Source of the DNA: Alkalihalobacterium chitinilyticum
GTDB lineage: Bacteria > Bacillota > Bacilli > Bacillales > Bacillaceae_F
NCBI RefSeq assembly: GCF_029028005.1
Contig: NZ_JAOTPO010000015.1
Span: 55,485 to 119,484, forward strand
Direction: 5' to 3'
Length of the DNA stretch: 64,000 nucleotides
In this document: positions 59,116 to 64,000 of the stretch, in pieces
How the letters are laid out: every line of letters starts with the position of its first letter
Position numbering within the stretch: the stretch's first letter is position 1
Notes under the pieces: model-generated
What the model saw: only the letters and a program-made list of their open reading frames with translations
Database searches by the model: none
Told to the model about the DNA's origin: nothing
Made by a program: the position numbers and the translations under genes

Positions 59116-60363
59116 ATGAACGTACTTCTTATAGGTTTGAATAAGTCATGGGCTGAAACGTTAAATCATATAAGTAAAATAAATCTTTATGTAATCGAAG
59201 AACCAGATTTGTGGAAAAACAAACGGATGTCACAAAGTGACTATCCTAATATAAAGGAAGTTAAACTATTAGAATATCAATTTAAAGAGAAAGATGAATT
59301 AAACCAGATTATTAATTATGCAAACAGTATTAAGGCAGATGTTATTATACCAGGATTAGAGTACTCCGTAGCTCCTGCAAGCTATGTAGCCTCTACTTTA
59401 AATTTACCTAACCTTGGTGTAGAAGCTGCTAATACATTAACTAACAAGCATTCTTTAAGGAAAATGATGAAAAAAACTAAGGTGTCTCAACCTAGGTATA
59501 AAAAAGTATCTAATATAGATGAGGTAAGAGAATTTTTTGAAGGTCCCATTGTTATCAAGCCCTCTAATAGACAAGCAAGTGCCGGGGTTATAAAGGTTTA
59601 CGACGAGAAAGATATTGAAACTTCGTGGGAACATTCTCGAGGATTTAACGAAGGGGTCCATGTTACTGAACGTAATATTAAAGAGGAGTTTCTCGTAGAA
59701 GAATTATTAACTGGCCAAGAGATTAGTGTCGAGGTTCTTGTAAGTAGAGGAAATATTAAATTTTTTAATGTGACAGTTAAAGAAACGATGGATGGGAAGT
59801 TCCCAGTAGAAATTGGACACTATCTACCAGGTAACTTTCCAGAAGACCTTAATAATAAATTGAAATTAAACATAAAAAGTTTAATAAATCAGCTAGATAT
59901 TCAAACTGGTATTTTACATGCAGAATGGATAATTGTTAATGAGACACCTTATCTAATAGAGTGTGCAGGAAGGGCTCCAGGTGATTACATTTTTCAGATG
60001 ATTAAATTAGCTTATGATTTTTGTCCTTATACAGCTATGCTGGATATCTACTCAAATGAAGAAACTCACATTAACCCAAAGGAAAATAGAGGTGTTGCTA
60101 TAACTTTCCTCTCAACTCTTGAAAACGGCTACTTAAAAGCTATAAAAGGTTTAGATGACGTCAAACTAAAACCTGAAGTTTTAAATACTGCACAATTTGT
60201 AGAGGTTGGTGGTGAAGTTACTACTCTAAAAAGCTCTTGGGATAGATTAGGTATGATTATGTGTAGTGGAACGACAGGGCAAGATGCATTAGAAAATACA
60301 AGAAGGTATAGGGAAACGGTAATCTTTGAAGTTGAAAGTACAACTGTAACTAACAGACCATAA
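59116..60363 (+). CDS. ATP-grasp carboxylate-amine ligase 2
   Basis: This is a second ATP-grasp ligase, 415 residues. Key segments are EGPIVIKPSNRQASAGVIKVY (about 141-161), FLVEELLTGQEISVEVLV near 192-209 and GILHAEWIIVNETPYLIECAGRAPGDYIFQMIKLAYDF near 265-302. It is similar in plan and in motifs (KPS/VDR.ASAGV, ECAGR.PGD / EVNPRLAGD, and the C-terminal GQDALENTR / GQEALENAE end) to the first ligase, so the pair probably arose by duplication and adds two successive building blocks. AGGAGATG precedes the ATG. Gaps to its neighbours are short (25 and 13 bp), supporting one operon. Confidence 0.87.
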   Translation: MNVLLIGLNKSWAETLNHISKINLYVIEEPDLWKNKRMSQSDYPNIKEVKLLEYQFKEKDELNQIINYANSIKADVIIPGLEYSVAPASYVASTLNLPNLGVEAANTLTNKHSLRKMMKKTKVSQPRYKKVSNIDEVREFFEGPIVIKPSNRQASAGVIKVYDEKDIETSWEHSRGFNEGVHVTERNIKEEFLVEELLTGQEISVEVLVSRGNIKFFNVTVKETMDGKFPVEIGHYLPGNFPEDLNNKLKLNIKSLINQLDIQTGILHAEWIIVNETPYLIECAGRAPGDYIFQMIKLAYDFCPYTAMLDIYSNEETHINPKENRGVAITFLSTLENGYLKAIKGLDDVKLKPEVLNTAQFVEVGGEVTTLKSSWDRLGMIMCSGTTGQDALENTRRYRETVIFEVESTTVTNRP

Positions 60364-60376
60364 TGGGGGGTTCTAC

Positions 60377-61144
60377 ATGAATATTGATTTTGGATTAACT
60401 GCAAATGATTACAGTAAGTATAGAGTGCAGTATCCAGACAAGTTGTTTATTAAGCTTCAAAATTGGGGAGTGGGAATCAAAGGACAATCTTTACTAGATA
60501 TTGGTACAGGTACAGGCTTTCTTGGTAGAAAATTCGCTGAAAAAGGTTTAGAAGTTACAGGCGTTGATATATCCGAAGAACTTTTAAATGAAGCGAGAAT
60601 ATTAGATCAAGAGTATGGTTTAAAAATCAATTATGTTAATTCGAAAGCAGAAAAATTACCTTTTGATGATAACCATTTTGATATTGTTACTGCAGCGCAA
60701 TGTTGGCATTGGTTTAATAGCACAGAAGTCTTACATGAGATCAAAAGGGTTCTAAAAGAAGATGGGAAATTAATTATTTTACATTTGGATTGGTTACCTA
60801 TTAAAGATAATGTAGTCTCTAAAACTGAAGAATTAATACTTTTATATAACCCTAAATGGACCGGGGACGGAGGAAATGGAATGTATCCGGCCTGGTTAAC
60901 ACAAGTTTCAGAGGCAGGTTATAGAAATATTGAAACCTTTACATTTGATTTAGATGTAAATTTTAGCCATGATACTTGGAGAGGCAGAGTTAGAGCTAGT
61001 GCAGGTGTAGGTGCAAGCCTAACAGAAAGCAGCGTGAAAAATTTTGACGCTGATCTTCAGAAATTACTTAAAGATGAGTTTCAAGAAAATTTAATCATCC
61101 CACATAGAATTTTTTGTTTAGTTTGTACACGTCCTAATACCTAA
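60377..61144 (+). CDS. Class I SAM-dependent methyltransferase
   Basis: This is a methyltransferase of 255 residues. The SAM motif LLDIGTGTGFLGRKFAEKGLEVTGVDISEELLNEAR lies at about 39-75, motif II FDIVTAAQCWHWFN near 108 and motif III EDGKLIILHLDWLP near 134. It resembles small-molecule methyltransferases of the UbiE/Tam type. TGGGGGG is upstream of the ATG. It is the second methyltransferase-like gene in the operon but is much more canonical than the first, so it is the better candidate for the actual methyl transfer. The substrate is presumably the pathway intermediate or final product. Confidence 0.87.
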   Translation: MNIDFGLTANDYSKYRVQYPDKLFIKLQNWGVGIKGQSLLDIGTGTGFLGRKFAEKGLEVTGVDISEELLNEARILDQEYGLKINYVNSKAEKLPFDDNHFDIVTAAQCWHWFNSTEVLHEIKRVLKEDGKLIILHLDWLPIKDNVVSKTEELILLYNPKWTGDGGNGMYPAWLTQVSEAGYRNIETFTFDLDVNFSHDTWRGRVRASAGVGASLTESSVKNFDADLQKLLKDEFQENLIIPHRIFCLVCTRPNT

Positions 61145-61174
61145 AACCCATATTAATCATTGGAGGTTATTTAG

Positions 61175-62110
61175 ATGAAAACAGTTGAACAAACTCAACT
61201 CATTAATCATATTCAGAGTAACCAGAATTTCAAAGTCGAAGTAAATCCTCAGCATAAACGCTTATTATTAGTTACTATTAACGAAGAAATTTTAGATATA
61301 TTTTATACAGAGGTCGAAAAAATTGATTTACAAAGACTTAAATATGTGGAATTTGAACGATATTATTTAGCGAATAAACTTGATGAGTTAATTGGTAATA
61401 ACTTTGCATCCGTCTTAACTGGCATTCTAAAAGATAGATATTTCGGCGGGTTTTCTTTAAATGGCAATAGCGAATTAAGTAATAAAACCAACTTCATTAA
61501 ATTATCAACAGCAATTACACATTGTGTAGGTAAACCAATGTTTGATGCAATGACTGGAAATTACTATGCAGAGTTTGCGGTCAAGCATACAGATGATAGT
61601 GATACGTACCTGAGATCAGCGTATAAGAGTTTACATTTACATTCTGACGGCGCATATGAAGCTGATATCGTTGAATGGTTATTAATGATGAAACTTGATG
61701 AACAAAATGCAGAAGCAGGAAATTCTAAACTGCTTCATATAGATGATTGGAAAGACCAGAAGATCTTTAGTGAAAATCCACTAGGTCTAGAAAATGTCAA
61801 AAGACAAGGAGCAAAGAGTAAAAATGTGGAAGCACCTCAATACCGTCCTACATTTTTTGAACACAATGGGTCAACGTGTATTTGTTATGCTGAACAAAAC
61901 ATTAAACCTAAAAACATGGAACAAGCCATGTATTTTAAAGAAATGTTTAATTCGCTAGAAGAATCAGAAGCTTGTGTATCTTTCCATATTCCAATTGGGG
62001 AACTTGTAGTGTTAAATAATCTATTCTGGTTACATGGTAGGGAACCATTTAAAAAGCATGAAAATTTAAATAGAGTTTTATTGAGGCAAAGAGGTCGGTT
62101 TGTTAGATAG
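61175..62110 (+). CDS. CsiD/GlaH-family 2-oxoglutarate-dependent dioxygenase
   Basis: The protein has 311 residues and resembles glutarate 2-hydroxylase GlaH (CsiD) closely in its core: SLHLHSDGAYEADIVEWLLMMKLDEQNAEAGNSKLLHIDDW and IPIGELVVLNNLFWLHGREPF...NRVLLRQRGRF. The iron facial triad is H156, D158 and H287, and the co-substrate Arg lies in 300-306. The CsiD family hydroxylates glutarate to L-2-hydroxyglutarate in E. coli lysine degradation; no glaB/gabT partner is near, so here it probably hydroxylates a dicarboxylate-like unit of a natural product. TGGAGG precedes the ATG. It is the last gene before a strong hairpin. Confidence 0.88.
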   Translation: MKTVEQTQLINHIQSNQNFKVEVNPQHKRLLLVTINEEILDIFYTEVEKIDLQRLKYVEFERYYLANKLDELIGNNFASVLTGILKDRYFGGFSLNGNSELSNKTNFIKLSTAITHCVGKPMFDAMTGNYYAEFAVKHTDDSDTYLRSAYKSLHLHSDGAYEADIVEWLLMMKLDEQNAEAGNSKLLHIDDWKDQKIFSENPLGLENVKRQGAKSKNVEAPQYRPTFFEHNGSTCICYAEQNIKPKNMEQAMYFKEMFNSLEESEACVSFHIPIGELVVLNNLFWLHGREPFKKHENLNRVLLRQRGRFVR

Positions 62111-62153
62111 GTCTAAAATTTAAGCCTACATTCTAATATAGTTGTATTGTTGG

Positions 62154-62195
62154 GGGATAACCATCAGGCAATAATAATGGCCTGATGGTTATCCC
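62154..62195 (+). terminator. Hairpin after the biosynthetic operon
   Basis: GGGATAACCATCAGGC (62154-62169) and GCCTGATGGTTATCCC (62180-62195) are perfect 16-bp arms. The tail TTATATTA is only moderately U-rich, so some read-through into the exporter gene is possible. Confidence 0.8.
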
Positions 62196-62382
62196 TTATA
62201 TTAGATATATTTGTGGGTCCTAACTTTTGAAAAGCGAATTGACATTGCAGCTATTTATCCTGATTTTGTAAAAATGACATAAGGTTACTCTTTTTTTAAG
62301 TTTGTTTCGATTTCTTAAGACCTTCCAAAGTTCAGCAGCTATAAGTTGTTTCGCTCTAGTAAAAAATCTAAAGGAGTTAACA
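62196..62382. other. Gap before exporter gene
   Basis: No gene is supported. It should carry a promoter for the exporter if the hairpin at 62154 blocks read-through. AAAGGAG precedes the exporter ATG. Confidence 0.4.
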
Positions 62383-63618
62383 ATGAATGAATTGATTAAA
62401 AATAAATCATTTTTATTAATTGTATTTGGACAAGGGAGTTCAGGTTTAGGCAATACGTTCTCTGTATTTATAATGTCCTGGTTACTTTATGATTTAACGG
62501 GTTCAATTTTTGCAATGGGAACTATCTGGTTTGTATATGTTACTTCAATGATAATCTGTCATATTATTTCGGGACCTTACCTTGATAGATACGATAAAAA
62601 GTATATTATGATCTTCTCTGAATGGATGAAAGCATTAATATTTGTTCTCCCATTTATCAGTTTAATTAGTGGCAATTTAACCGCAGAAATACTTTACATC
62701 GTTGTTATCTTACTTGGTCTGATAGAACCGTTATTTAGACCGGCATGCATGTCATATTTAACTTCAATCATTAAAGAGAAGAATTTATTAAAGGCAAATG
62801 CTACATTAGAGTCAGTTTTACAAATTATGATGGTTGTTGGACCTTCCTTAGGAGGTTTGTTGATAGGAATTTTTAAACCGGAGACAGTAATTTTTACATT
62901 GATAATAGTACTTACCTTTTCTGGAGTTATGTTACTATTTGTTCCAAAAGAAAACAGAAGTTGGGTAACTGAAGAAAGAAGCAGTTGGTTTAGTGAATTT
63001 AAAGAAGGGTTAAATTTTTTTAAACAAAATAGATTATTTTTATGGATTGCCGGATTGATTTTTTTTGTTAATTTGGGTTCAGGAGCAACACAACCAATGT
63101 TATTACCTTTTGTACTTGAAGTATTGAATGGTAATTCACTCCAGTATGGATTTATTAGTTCCGGGGTAGCTTTTGGCATGTTATTAGGGTCGTTGTTAGT
63201 ATCACACTTGAGGAAGATTGGGAGTTTGAAACTTATCATGTTAGGAGCACTTACACTTTCAGGGTTTTGTTTAATGTGGATAGGAAGTGTATCAGAATTC
63301 TACTTGGCTTTTTCTTTAATACTATTATATGGTTTGTTTATTGTTACTTTTAACATTAATAATACGACATTGTACCAGCAACGAGTGCCTGCTAACATAA
63401 GAGGTAGGGTATTTCTTGTAAGAGGATTACTTGCTAGAATCGGAATTCCTGTAGGAGCAATAATTGGTGCTCTTATAGCTGAGTTTATTGGATTTAGATC
63501 TTTGTTCATGTTATTAGGGGCCTTAACCATTATACCTTGTATTATTGCATGGAACTTACCTTCATTTAATCAATTAAATAGTTATAAAGAGCAAGATGAA
63601 AATAAAGTCAGTATTTAA
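62383..63618 (+). CDS. MFS exporter of the biosynthetic locus (MFS_3)
   Basis: This is a 12-helix MFS protein of 411 residues. It starts NKSFLLIVFGQGSSGLGNTFSVFIMSWLLYDLTGS, has GPYLDRYDKKYIMI near residue 66, IEPLFRPACMSYLTSIIKEKNLLKANATLE near 116, and FNINNTTLYQQRVPANIRGRVFLVRGLLARIGIPVGAIIGALIAE near 323. Every block has a counterpart in the ArsR-linked exporter at 13803, so the two are paralogues. AAAGGAG supports ATG 62383 rather than a longer frame. As the last gene beside the pathway it most likely exports the product and gives self-protection. Unlike its paralogue it has no adjacent regulator. Confidence 0.9.
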   Translation: MNELIKNKSFLLIVFGQGSSGLGNTFSVFIMSWLLYDLTGSIFAMGTIWFVYVTSMIICHIISGPYLDRYDKKYIMIFSEWMKALIFVLPFISLISGNLTAEILYIVVILLGLIEPLFRPACMSYLTSIIKEKNLLKANATLESVLQIMMVVGPSLGGLLIGIFKPETVIFTLIIVLTFSGVMLLFVPKENRSWVTEERSSWFSEFKEGLNFFKQNRLFLWIAGLIFFVNLGSGATQPMLLPFVLEVLNGNSLQYGFISSGVAFGMLLGSLLVSHLRKIGSLKLIMLGALTLSGFCLMWIGSVSEFYLAFSLILLYGLFIVTFNINNTTLYQQRVPANIRGRVFLVRGLLARIGIPVGAIIGALIAEFIGFRSLFMLLGALTIIPCIIAWNLPSFNQLNSYKEQDENKVSI

Positions 63619-63702
63619 TGATAGCGATGTATAGGGTAGGTCTATTCCCATAGTTATCGCCAATATTTGAAGTGAATGGAAATGTTTTAATACTAGGAAG
63701 CC

Positions 63703-63741
63703 TTTGAAATTTGTGAGGGTGTGCCTCCCACAAATTTCAAA
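63703..63741 (+). terminator. Hairpin after the exporter gene
   Basis: TTTGAAATTTGTG (63703-63715) and CACAAATTTCAAA (63729-63741) are perfect 13-bp arms with an inner GAGG/CCTC. There is no T-run, so it may be a weak terminator or part of a mobile-element edge. Confidence 0.6.
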
Positions 63742-63986
63742 AGTCACCAAGAGGAGCGCGGTATCTTACCCCAACATTTTATGTAGAACCCTACTTTCAT
63801 TATTAGATGATTTTTTTCTTGTAGTCAGGAATTCATTGTTTTCATACTCACTCAAGTGAGATACATCATTTGTTGCGCAGCATTCCTGTAGTGCGTTAAT
63901 TTTGACTTTGAAAAAAATAGAGCCCCTCAGTAAGATATGAGTATAGACACCACTCTAAAACTCAACCTTAAGGAGGAAGCTCTTAT
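63742..63986. other. Terminal gap with possible gene remnant
   Basis: On the minus strand about 63770-63900 carries a protein-like frame without a start (…ECCATNDVSHLSEYENN… ending KMLG), possibly a gene relic. From about 63921 the sequence (GAGCCCCTCAGTAAG...) looks like the leader of a new gene. Nothing more can be supported. Confidence 0.3.
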
Positions 63987-64000
63987 ATGAAGTTTAAAAT
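63987..64000 (+). CDS. Start of a further gene, cut by window end
   Basis: ATGAAGTTTAAAAT follows AAGGAGGAAG with ideal spacing, so a gene beginning M-K-F-K starts here and runs out of the window. The context after a relic and an inverted repeat would fit an insertion-sequence transposase, but there is too little sequence to say. Confidence 0.55.

Overview
The window looks like the chromosome of a low-GC, spore-former-type Bacillaceae, probably an alkaliphilic or halotolerant Bacillus relative (Alkalihalobacillus/Halalkalibacter type). The grounds are Bacillus-style Shine-Dalgarno sites with frequent GTG/TTG starts, factor-independent terminators after most operons, and gene order shared with the B. 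subtilis yui and yug loci (pepA/yuiE and bioY/yuiG; alaR-alaT, yugI, yuzA, yugJ/K, pgi, yugN). The species is inferred, not proven.

Region 1 (1-43.5 kb) is mostly ordinary chromosome. It holds: the end of leucyl aminopeptidase; a TRAP transporter operon (Q-M-P order); an ECF sigma factor with a candidate anti-sigma factor; bioY with a repressor-type operator; DegV; HU; an AbgT-type transporter with a TetR regulator; an autoregulated-looking ArsR regulator with an MFS exporter; a YihY protein; a second MFS pump; luxS; the alaR-alaT operon; thiM and a DEAD-box helicase; the yug block; a Crp/Fnr regulator next to a NO/oxidative-damage repair pair (Ric plus a hemerythrin protein) with a Fnr box centred at -41.5; glycerate kinase; an FAD oxidoreductase; a Fur-box-rich petrobactin-type siderophore uptake operon (yclNOPQ-like) followed by a haem monooxygenase; an O-methyltransferase; and a chemoreceptor. 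Its intergenic gaps carry several repeat families. These are a 180-bp four-arm element (three copies), covarying GGTRCC palindromes (two), a 51-bp alternating tandem array, a 21-bp decayed tandem array and two degenerate SMR-like repeats.

Region 2 (43.7-53 kb) is a visibly AT-rich genomic-island scar. A CCA-bearing 3' half of a tRNA sits at the start of a ~230-bp sequence that recurs 6.9 kb downstream. Each copy is followed by a copy of the same HsdR_N-type nuclease gene: one intact, one broken by an internal inversion and a deletion over its catalytic motif. A truncated integrase lies between. Inside is a small RiPP-like locus with a 20-codon basic peptide and a PqqD-like/M50 membrane protease on the minus strand, and a divergent ThiF/MccB-like E1 enzyme and a DUF2785 protein on the plus strand.

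Region 3 (52.6-63.6 kb) is the most interesting part. A PlcR/Rgg-type (RRNPP) HTH-TPR regulator is divergent from a tiny secreted peptide gene (37 aa, signal peptide, tail GPPYIHG). That gene is followed by a tight seven-gene operon: a methyltransferase-like protein, a homocitrate/isopropylmalate-synthase-like enzyme fused to a cupin, an ATP-grasp ligase, an asparagine-synthetase homologue, a second ATP-grasp ligase, a class I methyltransferase and a CsiD/GlaH-type 2-oxoglutarate dioxygenase. An MFS exporter closes the locus and is a paralogue of the ArsR-linked exporter at 13.8 kb. I read this as a quorum-regulated, non-NRPS, ATP-grasp-based pathway to an unidentified small amide or pseudopeptide. 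The product is unknown. The window ends at the first codons of a further gene, possibly a transposase.
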